Origin: Hyphomonadaceae bacterium
GTDB taxonomy: Bacteria > Pseudomonadota > Alphaproteobacteria > Caulobacterales > Aquidulcibacteraceae
Assembly: GCA_022843225.1 (NCBI GenBank)
Contig: JALHOC010000024.1
Span: 1 to 34,258 of the forward strand
Direction: 5' to 3'
DNA length: 34,258 nucleotides
The notes beneath the pieces were generated by a model that ran no database searches, was not told the DNA's origin, and worked only from the letters and a program-made list of their open reading frames with translations. Of the stretch, positions 1 to 7,102 are shown piece by piece. How positions within the stretch are numbered: position 1 is the stretch's first letter; every line of letters starts with the position of its first letter. The position numbers were made by a program, and so were the translations under genes.

Positions 1-83
1 TAGGAAAAAATCTATCCTACACCTCCGCGAGTGGGCTTAATGTCCTTTTCCTCAGCAGAAACTCCCAGGGAGGATTTTGGAGG

Positions 84-425
84 ATGTGGGAAGAAGACGA
101 GCGGGAGGCTGACGCCGCCGCAGCCCTGTTGGCCGCGAGCGTTGCCGGCTTTGCCTTGGGGGTTGCGGCCGACGATATCGCCAGTCGGGAGCGAGGGTCG
201 GCCGATGTGGCGTTCGCCCGGCAGGTCGCGATGTATCTGTGCCATGTAGGCTTCGAACTGAGCTTAGCGCGCGTGGCGCTGGCGTTCCGCCGCGACCGAT
301 CCACCGTGGCGCATGCATGTCACGCGATGGAAGATCGGCGCGACGATCAAAAATTCGACCTTTGGATCGCCTCGCTTGAAGCGATGCTCCGGCGCGCGCC
401 GCCACAGCGCATGGTCGGCACATGA
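84..425 (+). CDS. Stand-alone DnaA domain IV-like DNA-binding protein
   Basis: The 113-residue protein resembles only the C-terminal DnaA-box-binding domain of the replication initiator DnaA; there is no AAA+ ATPase region. Residues 43-52 (AFARQVAMYL) match the DnaA segment containing the box-contacting arginine (R46 here). Residues 69-80 (RRDRSTVAHACH) match the DnaA signature, normally RDHSTV-HA, with R72 in place of the signature histidine. By homology it should bind DnaA-box-like DNA or act as a local transcription factor; that is inference. Two purine-rich stretches (AGGGAGG and GGAGG) precede the ATG. Its stop overlaps the next gene's start by 4 bp (ATGA), so the two are probably translationally coupled. 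The domain assignment is fairly secure; the function is unknown. Confidence 0.8.
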   Translation: MWEEDEREADAAAALLAASVAGFALGVAADDIASRERGSADVAFARQVAMYLCHVGFELSLARVALAFRRDRSTVAHACHAMEDRRDDQKFDLWIASLEAMLRRAPPQRMVGT

Positions 426-1159
426 TCGACGAGATACGCTCGCTCACCAGGCTTGCAAGCGCCGGCGCCTGCTTGCTCCCGCAGCGCAGGGGCAGCGACT
501 ACGCCGTGTTCGCCAAGGGAGATCGCCGCCGCCGCCCACTCGCCAAGCTCGGCAAGACAGACGTGCGGCGGCTTGAGTCCGAAGGCGTGATCGAGGCGCG
601 CGCGGAGGGCTTTGTCCTAAGTCGTGCTGGGCGGGCCCGGCTCAAGCGCGCGATTGCGGCGCCCGGAGAGGCGTACGCGGCTCAGCAGGGTTCGCTGGTG
701 GATCGCGCCGTGGTGACGCGCGGCGGCGCCATGCGTAGCGCGCGGGGCTACGACTCGAACGCGACGCTGCGGCGGCTTTCGAAATTGACGGACACGGACG
801 GCTCGCCGTGGCTGAGCGCGGACGAACTTGGCGCGGCAACGCGTTTGCGCGACGATTGGGAGTTCGGCGAGATCGGCCTCATGCGTGGCTCGGATTGGAC
901 AGCGCCACCTCTGGGCTCAAGCGCGCGCGGGGGCAATGCGCGCGAGAATTTGATCACCGCGCAATGCGATGCGCGACGCCGCGCGGCGGAGGCGCTGGAT
1001 CAACTCGCTCCGGCGCTGCGGCGCGTCGTGGAGCGCGTCTGCCTTTACGATGAAGGTTTGGAGGCGCTGGAACGCGCCAATAATTGGCCGGCGCGCTCGG
1101 CGAAACTCGCGCTCAAGCTGGGTCTCGCCCAGATCGCGCTGAACCGATCAGCCCGGTAG
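422..1159 (+). CDS. DUF6456 domain protein, helix-turn-helix-like
   Basis: The protein has 245 residues. The N-terminal ~80 residues look like a winged-helix unit ending in a basic stretch (LSRAGRARLKR). The C-terminal half, from about residue 115 (NATLRRLSKLTDTDGSPWL), fits the alphaproteobacterial DUF6456 family: a W-L-S-x-x-E-L-x-A-A-x-R-L-R-D-D-W core, a conserved LMRGSDWTAPP-like segment, and a final part resembling sigma-region-4-like helices (LERANNWPARSAKLALKLGL). It starts inside the stop of the DnaA domain-IV gene, so both are expected to come from one transcript. It ends convergently with sufE, overlapping it by 12 bp. The role is not established; DNA binding together with its partner is a reasonable inference. 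Confidence 0.75.
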   Translation: MIDEIRSLTRLASAGACLLPQRRGSDYAVFAKGDRRRRPLAKLGKTDVRRLESEGVIEARAEGFVLSRAGRARLKRAIAAPGEAYAAQQGSLVDRAVVTRGGAMRSARGYDSNATLRRLSKLTDTDGSPWLSADELGAATRLRDDWEFGEIGLMRGSDWTAPPLGSSARGGNARENLITAQCDARRRAAEALDQLAPALRRVVERVCLYDEGLEALERANNWPARSAKLALKLGLAQIALNRSAR

Positions 1160-1579
1160 AGCCGCGCGCGCTTCGCCTTGGATGCGGCTCATCATCGCGA
1201 ACAGGCCGTTCGAGCGCTGCATGGTCAGCGCATCCTTGAGGCCGAGGCGCGCAAACACGTCCTTGGGGTCGATAGAGAGGATGTCCGCTGGCGTGCGGCC
1301 TGAGAAAATCCGCAGCAGCATGGCGATTTCACCGCGCACCAGATGTGCGTCGGATTCCCCACGAAAGAACAGCTTTTCAGGGGCGTCGGAGCGACGTTCC
1401 GACACCAGCCAGACCTGGCTTACGCAGCCCCTCACGCGCGTCGCCTCACTGCGCTCTTCAGGCGCTAAGGGCTCCAAGGCGCGCGCCATCTCGATGACGT
1501 GCGCAATGCGCTCTTCCCAATCGGGGAGGAGGCTCATCTCGTCAGCGAGTTCAGCAATAGCTTCCTGGATGCTGCTCAT
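1148..1579 (-). CDS. sufE: SufE-family cysteine desulfuration protein
   Basis: SufE accepts sulfane sulfur from the cysteine desulfurase SufS and passes it to the SufBCD scaffold for Fe-S cluster assembly in the cytoplasm. The 143-residue length is typical. The key motif RVRGCVSQVWL is present with the sulfur-accepting cysteine at C52, followed by the family pattern of acidic segments and LGL-x-x-x-LT-x-x-R-x-NG near the end (LGLKDALTMQRSNGL). The ATG at 1579 is preferred over a GTG at 1588 because the family usually starts close to the first helix; neither has a clear Shine-Dalgarno sequence. The other suf genes are not in this window, so the gene stands alone here. The 3' end overlaps the convergent DUF6456 gene. 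Confidence 0.9.
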   Translation of the reverse strand: MSSIQEAIAELADEMSLLPDWEERIAHVIEMARALEPLAPEERSEATRVRGCVSQVWLVSERRSDAPEKLFFRGESDAHLVRGEIAMLLRIFSGRTPADILSIDPKDVFARLGLKDALTMQRSNGLFAMMSRIQGEARAALPG

Positions 1580-1622
1580 GCCAAGCACATGCTGTCGCCC
1601 ACGTCGCTTGGCAAGGCAGCGC

Positions 1623-2681
1623 TTAGTCGCGTCCGCCGCGCGCCGCTGTTGGGATCGGCGACATCGCGGTCGCGTCGGGCTGAGCTACGGCGCCGATGCA
1701 GGTGCCGATATCGCGCAGCCCGTGTTGGCCGAGACAGAACGCGTTCTCGTAACGGAAGCGCGCTGCTGACATGCATTGATAGAGCTGCAATTGCGCCATC
1801 TCGAAGCAATCGCGCGAGCGCGGATCGCTGATCAGGCGGGTCACGGCGCTTTGGTTGGTGTCGACGGCGTCTAGCGCCTGCAGTGCGGCGACGGCGGCCA
1901 TGCGATCGAGCGCTTCGCCGCGCGTGGCGTTGACGCGCCATTGATAGGTCACCGGCGCGGACGCCACCTCAACGACCTGACTCCCGCCGCGTACCGCGTC
2001 CCAGAAGCGTTGTCCGCCAAGCGTGGTTGGGTCGGAGGATGGCGAATGGCTGAGTGTAGCCATAGTCAGGCGTGGCGAAACGTCGGAGGGAACCGCCGTA
2101 GCCGGCGCACCTGTGACACCGAGCGAGCGAATGCGCTGCACGCGCGCGGCCTGTTGCGGCGCAACCGTGTTGGCCCAACGCTGACGTTGGATCGAGTATG
2201 CGAGTTCTTGGTAGCGCTCGGCGACATTCACGATGCGCGCGGAATCCGCATTCGCGGACTCGAGCAGCATGCGGGTGACTTCCGGGCCGCCGCGCAGGCC
2301 ACGCGCGTAGGACGGATCGACACTGACTGCCCAAATCACGGCGTCGCGGCCATAATAGGCGGCGGCGTCGCGGACGCCCTGGACGAAGGCCGGCGATTGA
2401 GCCGCGGTGCTCGCGCCATACGCCACCCAGCCGCGTGTCAGTTGATCGCGATTGTGGCGGGCGACACGATCGAGCGCGCCCTCCAATTCATTGGCGTTTC
2501 GAATAGACGACGAGCGCAGTTCCGAGACATCGCTCTGATAGGCAGCGTAAGCCGACATGGCCGACTGGATTTCGTTGCCGGCGGCTGCTGGCTCGCTGGC
2601 CGGGGCGGGCGTCTGGGCGCTGGCGACTCCGCTGAGAAGGGCGACGGCGGCCGTAGTGGTCCAAACGGCAAGACTCCGCAT
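1623..2681 (-). CDS. Secreted protein with four conserved-looking C-terminal cysteines
   Basis: The gene encodes 352 residues. The start at 2681 is chosen because a good Shine-Dalgarno (AGGAG) sits just upstream and a signal peptide follows directly: MR, a hydrophobic core, then an AxA cleavage site after GVASA. The mature protein begins with a proline/alanine-rich linker (QTPAPASEPAA), is otherwise helical in character, and contains no catalytic motif I recognise. Near the C-terminus four cysteines lie in C-x10-C-x12-C-x11-C spacing (RDCFEMAQLQLYQC onwards), which suggests two periplasmic disulfides. It is divergent from the histidine kinase at 2744 with only ~60 bp between starts, so they may share regulation. 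I do not recognise the family beyond alphaproteobacterial secreted hypotheticals. Confidence 0.75.
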   Translation of the reverse strand: MRSLAVWTTTAAVALLSGVASAQTPAPASEPAAAGNEIQSAMSAYAAYQSDVSELRSSSIRNANELEGALDRVARHNRDQLTRGWVAYGASTAAQSPAFVQGVRDAAAYYGRDAVIWAVSVDPSYARGLRGGPEVTRMLLESANADSARIVNVAERYQELAYSIQRQRWANTVAPQQAARVQRIRSLGVTGAPATAVPSDVSPRLTMATLSHSPSSDPTTLGGQRFWDAVRGGSQVVEVASAPVTYQWRVNATRGEALDRMAAVAALQALDAVDTNQSAVTRLISDPRSRDCFEMAQLQLYQCMSAARFRYENAFCLGQHGLRDIGTCIGAVAQPDATAMSPIPTAARGGRD

Positions 2682-2743
2682 CGGCTCAACTCCTGAATCT
2701 GGTTGGGCGAGTTCGCTTCCTGAGGCGACTCTAAGGGGGCACG

Positions 2744-4003
2744 ATGCACCCCATCGCGTTAAGAAGTCTTTTACTCGCGGACGACGTTCAGGTGTCAACA
2801 CAACAGGCCGTAACGCCAGGGGCAAAAGCAGTAGCCGCCTCAGCCCGCTTGGCGCGGGCGCTCTGGATATGGGTGGCTGGGGTCACGGTCGCTGCCTTTG
2901 GGGCTGCTCTGGCGGGGGCAGACGCGGCCTCCGTCGCGGGCGGCTTGGCGTTGGCGGTTTCCCCGGCCCTGGCGAGTTTCATCCTTCTGCCGGACGCCGG
3001 GTCCCGATGGGGCGCTGCGGGGATGCTTGCCGCTTGGCTTGCGGCCGCGACCGGACTGGCGGCAGGCGGGGGCGGTTGGGCTTCGCCGATGGTTCTGGTG
3101 CTGGCGGTTGTCCCGGGCTTGGCGATGTCGTTGCGCCCGAGTTGGGGGCTTGGCGCGGGAGGCACCGCCCTGGTGGGCTACGCGCTGGCGGGGTTCATCG
3201 GCGTAGGCCAGGAGGCGGCGCTGCTCGGGGTGTTTCCGACAGTGGTGGGCGGCGTCGCTTTGGTGTTCGCGGCGTTCGTGATTGTCGCGGATGATCGGGT
3301 CGGCGGCGGTCACGAGCGCGCCATCGGCCAGCGCGTCGCGGAGGTCTCCCACGAATTGCGCACGCCGCTGACCCATATTCTGGGCTTCTCGGAAATGATC
3401 GAGCGGCAATTGTTCGGCGCTTTGAACGAGCGCTATGTCGAATATGCCGGCCTCATCCGGCGCAGCGGCGCGCATTTGCTTGAGCTGGTGAACGATCTCT
3501 TGGATCTCTCACGGATCGAGTCCGGCAAGTATGATTTGGAGCTCCAGAGCTTCGATGCGCGCGACGTCGTGGCCGATGTGGTACGCATGAATATCGATCT
3601 TGCCGCGAAGAAATCGATCCATGTTGGCATGATCACGCCCGAGACGCCGCTCATGGTGCACGCCGACGATCGCGCGGTGCGACGCATCCTGATCAATATC
3701 GTGGGCAATGCAGTGAAGTTCACGCCGGAAGGCGGGCGCGTGATGGTGTCGGTTGTCGCGCATGACGGTCAATTGCGGATCGACACGATCGACACGGGCC
3801 TCGGTATTCCGGAATCCGAACGCGCTAAGCTTGGGAATGCTTACGAACGCGGCGCGGCGGGGGCGTCCGCGGAAGGCACAGGCCTCGGGCTGTCTTTGGT
3901 CCGCGCACTCGCGCAGCTGCATGGCGGCGTGTTGAGTTTCCACGATGCGCCCGGCGGCGGCGCACTCGTGCGCGTGGATTTACCAGTGCTGACGAGGCTT
4001 TAG
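2744..4003 (+). CDS. Multi-TM sensor histidine kinase of the DivJ/PleC/PdhS class
   Basis: The 419-residue kinase has about six hydrophobic segments between residues 38 and 181, virtually no periplasmic domain and no PAS domain. The dimerisation/phosphoacceptor helix follows at once (EVSHELRTPLTHILGFSEM, H203), then an ATPase domain with an N box (NIVGNAVKFTPEGG), a G1 box (DTGLGIP) and a G2 box (GTGLGLSL). The phosphoacceptor helices closely resemble those of the PleC-type kinase at 31382 of this window (SHELRTPLNAVIGFSEIM), the class that contacts DivK or PleD in Caulobacter; an interaction with DivK is inference. The ATG at 2744 has an AAGGGGG ribosome site. No response regulator is adjacent. 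The stop overlaps the convergent gene by 4 bp. Confidence 0.88.
   Translation: MHPIALRSLLLADDVQVSTQQAVTPGAKAVAASARLARALWIWVAGVTVAAFGAALAGADAASVAGGLALAVSPALASFILLPDAGSRWGAAGMLAAWLAAATGLAAGGGGWASPMVLVLAVVPGLAMSLRPSWGLGAGGTALVGYALAGFIGVGQEAALLGVFPTVVGGVALVFAAFVIVADDRVGGGHERAIGQRVAEVSHELRTPLTHILGFSEMIERQLFGALNERYVEYAGLIRRSGAHLLELVNDLLDLSRIESGKYDLELQSFDARDVVADVVRMNIDLAAKKSIHVGMITPETPLMVHADDRAVRRILINIVGNAVKFTPEGGRVMVSVVAHDGQLRIDTIDTGLGIPESERAKLGNAYERGAAGASAEGTGLGLSLVRALAQLHGGVLSFHDAPGGGALVRVDLPVLTRL
2759..2773. promoter_or_regulatory. CtrA-like box (TTAA-N7-TTTA)
   Basis: TTAA-GAAGTCT-TTTA matches seven of eight fixed positions of the Caulobacterales CtrA consensus TTAA-N7-TTAA. It sits between the divergent secreted-protein gene and the kinase gene, but inside the first codons of the kinase as called here (ATG 2744). 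A GTG at 2792 would place it upstream of the coding region. This is a single motif match, so a chance occurrence cannot be excluded. Confidence 0.25.
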
Positions 4004-4845
4004 CGGCGAATAACGAGGAAGGCGCGCGCGGCGGCGATGTCGCCGACTTCAATCAGCAAACGATGATTGGTGCGCCCGTTTTGCACGCGAATTTCGACGC
4101 TCTCGCGTGGATCGAGCTGAAGCAGATCGCGGAAAGCGGCGTCGGGGAACACAAACACGGTTTGCGCTTGCCCGCCCCAGGGGCGTTCGACTGCGCGTGT
4201 GCCGGCATAAGTTTTCGCTTGCATGGCGCTCGGCGCGCCAGCCGCGAGCCCGAGCGCGATCCGTTGATTGAGGCTGACCTCGGTAGCGCGCGCGCTCGCG
4301 GGATCGCGCAGCACGAGCGTCGCCGAGGCGGGCTGCATGGTTCTGGTGAGCGGGATCGTGAGGCTCAGGTGTTGCGCGGCGTTGCGATCGCGGACGCCGA
4401 ACGTCGCCGCCAGCGGCGCATCAATACTTTGGCTAATCCGCCAGCCATCGGCGCGGTTGGTGCGCCGCGCGGTCCAGGCACGGTCCCAGCCTGGAAACTC
4501 CATCGTGCCGGCATTGGCCCAAGCGGCAAAGCCGCGCCGCGCCGCATCGGCGTCGCTGATCGTGCGTTCATCCGTGCACGCGCGCGCCCGCGCGGCTGAG
4601 ATCGCGGCGCGCTCCAACTCTTGCACCTGGCTGCTTGACCAGCCGGCCCGCAGCAAAGCGCCGCGCGCCTGTGTCGAGCCCACCAGCAGCGCATCGCGCA
4701 CGCTGGGTGTAAAAAGCCGGCAGGCGACATCCGCTTCAAGCAGACCCCGGCGTTCGACGAAGGCGGCGCGTGGGTCGCGGCCGTCCTCGGCGGCGGCCAC
4801 AGGCGCGAGCGCCAGCAAAACGAGGGACAAAAAGGGGACGCGCAT
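4000..4845 (-). CDS. Secreted hypothetical protein
   Basis: This 281-residue protein has a clear signal peptide (MRVPFLSLVLLALAPVAAAED, cleavage after AAA). The mature part has an N-terminal helical region with two cysteines about 50 residues apart (ADVACRLF and RARACTDE). The rest looks beta-rich: a hydrophilic segment around FPGWDRAW, then FVFPDAAFRDLLQLDP and a final MEV-like strand region. I recognise no enzyme motif. It is convergent with the histidine kinase (4-bp overlap of stops) and divergent from the DUF1491 gene. A periplasmic location is well supported by the signal peptide; the role is unknown. No clear ribosome site precedes the start. Confidence 0.7.
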   Translation of the reverse strand: MRVPFLSLVLLALAPVAAAEDGRDPRAAFVERRGLLEADVACRLFTPSVRDALLVGSTQARGALLRAGWSSSQVQELERAAISAARARACTDERTISDADAARRGFAAWANAGTMEFPGWDRAWTARRTNRADGWRISQSIDAPLAATFGVRDRNAAQHLSLTIPLTRTMQPASATLVLRDPASARATEVSLNQRIALGLAAGAPSAMQAKTYAGTRAVERPWGGQAQTVFVFPDAAFRDLLQLDPRESVEIRVQNGRTNHRLLIEVGDIAAARAFLVIRR

Positions 4846-4896
4846 GGGAGCGGTAAACGCTAGACTAATCGTGTTGCTGTCCGGTGAACGAGGGCC

Positions 4897-5238
4897 ATGG
4901 CCGAGCTGAAAACCGATTTTTGGGCGAGCGCGCTCATCCGCCGCGCCGAAATCGCGGGCGCGTTCGCGGGCGTCGTGCGCAAGGGCGATTCCGACGCAGG
5001 CGCGGTTTTGGTGAAGGTAGCGACGCTCGACGGTCGCGCGCGGCTCTATGCGCCGGCGCGGCGGGGGGAGGAGGGTGCGCGGGTGTGGGTTGATCTATCC
5101 GCCGGGTCGTTGGGCGACGAGGAGCGCGCGGTCGACGCTTATGCGCGCCGCCAGGCTGAGTTCGATCCCGACATCTGGGTGGTGGAGATTGAAGATAAAA
5201 AGGGCCGGCATTTTTTAGAAGAACCGGTGGATGGGTAA
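4897..5238 (+). CDS. DUF1491 family protein
   Basis: The 113-residue cytoplasmic protein fits the DUF1491 family found widely in alphaproteobacteria. It opens with a variant of the family's LKTDFW-x-x-AL-x-RR start and carries the typical GDSDAGAVLVKV segment near residues 33-44. It ends in the FDPDIWVVEIEDKKGRHFLEEP pattern. The length is normal for the family. An ATG preceded by GAGG is used; a GTG 13 bp upstream is in a different frame. No biochemical role is known for the family. It is divergent from the secreted protein at 4000-4845 and stands at the edge of the accessory stretch that follows. Confidence 0.85.
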   Translation: MAELKTDFWASALIRRAEIAGAFAGVVRKGDSDAGAVLVKVATLDGRARLYAPARRGEEGARVWVDLSAGSLGDEERAVDAYARRQAEFDPDIWVVEIEDKKGRHFLEEPVDG

Positions 5239-5349
5239 GTAACGCCCTCGCAAGTCAGCCACTGGGGGGCGCAATGAAAGAGCGGGTGAAACTCGCCGAT
5301 TAGGGACTTTCCTGAAAACATTGCGGGCTTGCGATGCGTTTTCGACGCG

Positions 5350-5820
5350 CTACACGCTTCCACACAGTTCGATGAACTGCCCCGACTGAAATCTCGCTCC
5401 CAGCAGGTGATCGTCATCCCATGCGGCGGCGTACACCAGTTCAGTCGTTACAACTCCGCCCAGCCTCATCACGGTGACAGACTGCAGCGATACCTGGGCC
5501 CAAACTTGATCGGGCGTCTGGATAAGAGGCTTCGTTGAATCTTTTGCGGACGGGTCATCCGCCGCAGCTGCTTCGGCGTAGGGTGCATGGTGCTCAAAGA
5601 GCGCCTGCTGGATCAATGGCCGCCAGGCGGCCAACGAAGGAGCGATCTGGCGTGCTGTCGCCAAGGCTTCGGCGTCAGGCTCGCGATTTGATCCGAATAG
5701 AGTCAAGGGCGTTCGCGTCGCGTCGCTAATCGTCAATGTGCCCCGCCAGAGCCCACCCGAGCGCTCCAGCCGACCAAGGACGGAATCGTGAAAGGCTGGG
5801 TTTTTGAAAAGGCCTGCCAT
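5350..5820 (-). CDS. Unrecognised cytoplasmic protein
   Basis: The gene encodes about 156 residues from the ATG at 5820; an upstream in-frame start at 5853 would add 11 residues. The beginning (MAGLFKNPAFHDSVLGRLERSGGLWRG) looks like a folded N-terminus and continues as alternating strands (TLTISDATRTPLTLFG). A helix with ALATARQIAPSLAAW follows, then a low-complexity Ala/Asp linker, then a strand-rich end. This organisation resembles small uncharacterised proteins of the DUF6985/immunity-like kind, but I cannot assign it. There is no signal peptide or membrane segment. It lies on the same strand as, and downstream of, the GFA gene and the putative zinc-finger relic, so a common transcript is possible. 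Confidence 0.55.
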   Translation of the reverse strand: MAGLFKNPAFHDSVLGRLERSGGLWRGTLTISDATRTPLTLFGSNREPDAEALATARQIAPSLAAWRPLIQQALFEHHAPYAEAAAADDPSAKDSTKPLIQTPDQVWAQVSLQSVTVMRLGGVVTTELVYAAAWDDDHLLGARFQSGQFIELCGSV

Positions 5821-5889
5821 GAATCCACTCTCGCCGCTCAAAGCCACCGGCACTCTGGCGAAGTTCGCCCAACTCGGCCAGAGGCGCGC

Positions 5890-6023
5890 CTAGAGGGCAG
5901 CCGCAGATGGCGCGCAAACGGCGAGGTGGGCCATTAATGCTTGAACGCCGGTCTGGGCCTTCCCTTACGAACGGCGACCACGACCCATTCGTGACATTGA
6001 TCGCAAACCACCGGCTTCGGCAC
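5890..6023 (-). pseudogene. Possible frameshifted mini zinc-finger gene
   Basis: Just downstream of the GFA stop, a GTG-started frame reads MPKPVVCDQCHEWVVVAVRKG and then hits an early stop. Moving to the neighbouring frame near 5961-5965 continues sensibly as AQTGVQALMAHLAVCA and ends at a TAG at 5890. Joined by one missing base, the product would be ~44 residues with a C-x2-C ... H-x3-C zinc-ligand pattern. The base loss falls in the run GGGAAGG, so either a real pseudogene or a sequencing error would explain it. There is no strong ribosome site. I recognise no named family. The reconstruction depends on the frameshift and is therefore tentative. Confidence 0.3.
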
Positions 6024-6042
6024 AATTCGCCGGAAACCGACT

Positions 6043-6441
6043 CTAAGGCCGACCTTGCGGGAAACGTTCAAGCGCCGTTGGGATCATCACCCACTGGTGC
6101 CTGCTTTGCTCCCAAACGGACCTTATCGGCGCCATCGCGTGATCGTCTGAGATTGCTCCGATGGCGACCCCTGTCACGCCGACGTTCTTTGAGCCGCGAA
6201 AGAAAACCGTCGATCCGCAATTTGGGCAAAAGAAGCTCTCGAAATCGCCGCCAAGCGCGGTCTTTCGGACATAACGCTTAGAGACGCCCTCAGCGAGAAT
6301 CTGATCGTCGGGGTAGTAAGCCGCGACGCCGAACGGCGAGCCGGTTCGGCGCTGACAAGCCACGCAATGGCAGGCCACGACAGCGGACGTGGGCTCTGGC
6401 AAACGCACCTTCAGCTGACCGCATTGGCAAGTCGCTTCCAT
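6043..6441 (-). CDS. GFA / CENP-V family zinc-binding protein
   Basis: The gene encodes 132 residues from the ATG at 6441, which has a GAGGA ribosome site lying at the end of the upstream membrane-protein gene. The fold family is the glutathione-dependent formaldehyde-activating enzyme group. The zinc ligands are visible: C-x-C at residues 5-7 (CQCGQ), C24/C26/C29 in ACHCVACQ, and C72/C75 in FCPNCGS. The segment RTGSPFGVAAYYP is also characteristic. Substrates of most family members are unknown, and despite the name many do not act on formaldehyde. It follows the ferric-reductase-like gene by ~8 bp and is almost certainly co-transcribed with it under the TetR regulator. Confidence 0.88.
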   Translation of the reverse strand: MEATCQCGQLKVRLPEPTSAVVACHCVACQRRTGSPFGVAAYYPDDQILAEGVSKRYVRKTALGGDFESFFCPNCGSTVFFRGSKNVGVTGVAIGAISDDHAMAPIRSVWEQSRHQWVMIPTALERFPQGRP

Positions 6442-6449
6442 AAAATCCT

Positions 6450-7070
6450 CTATGAGGCCGCCTTGACTCGGGAACGCGCGGTGCGCGCTGTTTTCAACGA
6501 TGCCGCGAGCTTCAACAGAACCACACCGCCCAGTAACGTCAGCGCCGGGATCGCGAGCCAAGGCTTGTCTTCGACTCGACCGAGATACGACACGGCAAAA
6601 ATCACTGCGATCGTGAGCGCGCCTAACGTGTGTAGCAGCTTCCAATTCCGGGAGCCGAGCGCACGCATAGACCAGTTGTTTGAGGTGAGCGCCATCAAAG
6701 CCACGAACACGTAGCCAGCGCCGCCCCCGTACACGGTCTTCGCACTCGCTTGCGATCCAAATAGAAGCACTGCAATGAGCAGTGCCGCCAAATGCACGAA
6801 ATGCGCAGCGGCAAAGCCAAGGCCGATCGCGCGGCGGCGGCGTAACATCACTGCGCGCCACCCGCCTGGCCGCAGCGTCGCTAACGCTCCTGCCGACCAC
6901 GCCGCCAGAAACCAAAGAAAGGAAAACCGCGCCGTGTAGCGCGCAGCAGCGCCCGCTGAGTCCGCGTTCCAGCCCGAGAACTCGACGTAACCAAAAGCCG
7001 CCACTGCCAGCGCGGCCAACGTCGCTAAGCAAACTACGGCGGCAGTGGAAATCGAATGAGCCCTTGTCAT
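6450..7070 (-). CDS. Ferric-reductase-like (YedZ/MsrQ-type) membrane protein
   Basis: The gene encodes 206 residues from the ATG at 7070 with about six hydrophobic segments. A pair of histidines lies in helix three (AAHFVHLAALL), and the segment LTSNNWSMRALGSRNWKLLH carries another histidine in a position typical of haem-b ligation in ferric-reductase-like domains. The second histidine usually seen in the next helix is not evident (IFAVSYLGR), so haem binding may be altered. It could be part of a quinone- or haem-dependent redox unit. It heads the operon with the GFA gene and is divergent from a TetR gene across an operator overlapping both start regions, so repression by that TetR is likely. 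An upstream ATG at 7109 would place the start beyond the operator and is less likely. Confidence 0.72.
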   Translation of the reverse strand: MTRAHSISTAAVVCLATLAALAVAAFGYVEFSGWNADSAGAAARYTARFSFLWFLAAWSAGALATLRPGGWRAVMLRRRRAIGLGFAAAHFVHLAALLIAVLLFGSQASAKTVYGGGAGYVFVALMALTSNNWSMRALGSRNWKLLHTLGALTIAVIFAVSYLGRVEDKPWLAIPALTLLGGVVLLKLAASLKTARTARSRVKAAS

Positions 7071-7077
7071 ACCGCCG

Positions 7078-7102
7078 GTATGATCATCATACTCGGAGTA
7101 TG
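7078..7102. promoter_or_regulatory. TetR operator with three half-sites
   Basis: Two overlapping perfect odd-length palindromes lie between the divergent genes: GTATGATCATCATAC at 7078-7092 and CATACTCGGAGTATG at 7088-7102. They share the central CATAC, giving GTATG/CATAC/GTATG half-sites with a 10-bp repeat, one helical turn. The second palindrome includes the ATG of the TetR gene. This is the layout expected for an autoregulating TetR dimer that also blocks the membrane-protein gene. The palindromes are seen directly; binding is inferred. Confidence 0.75.
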
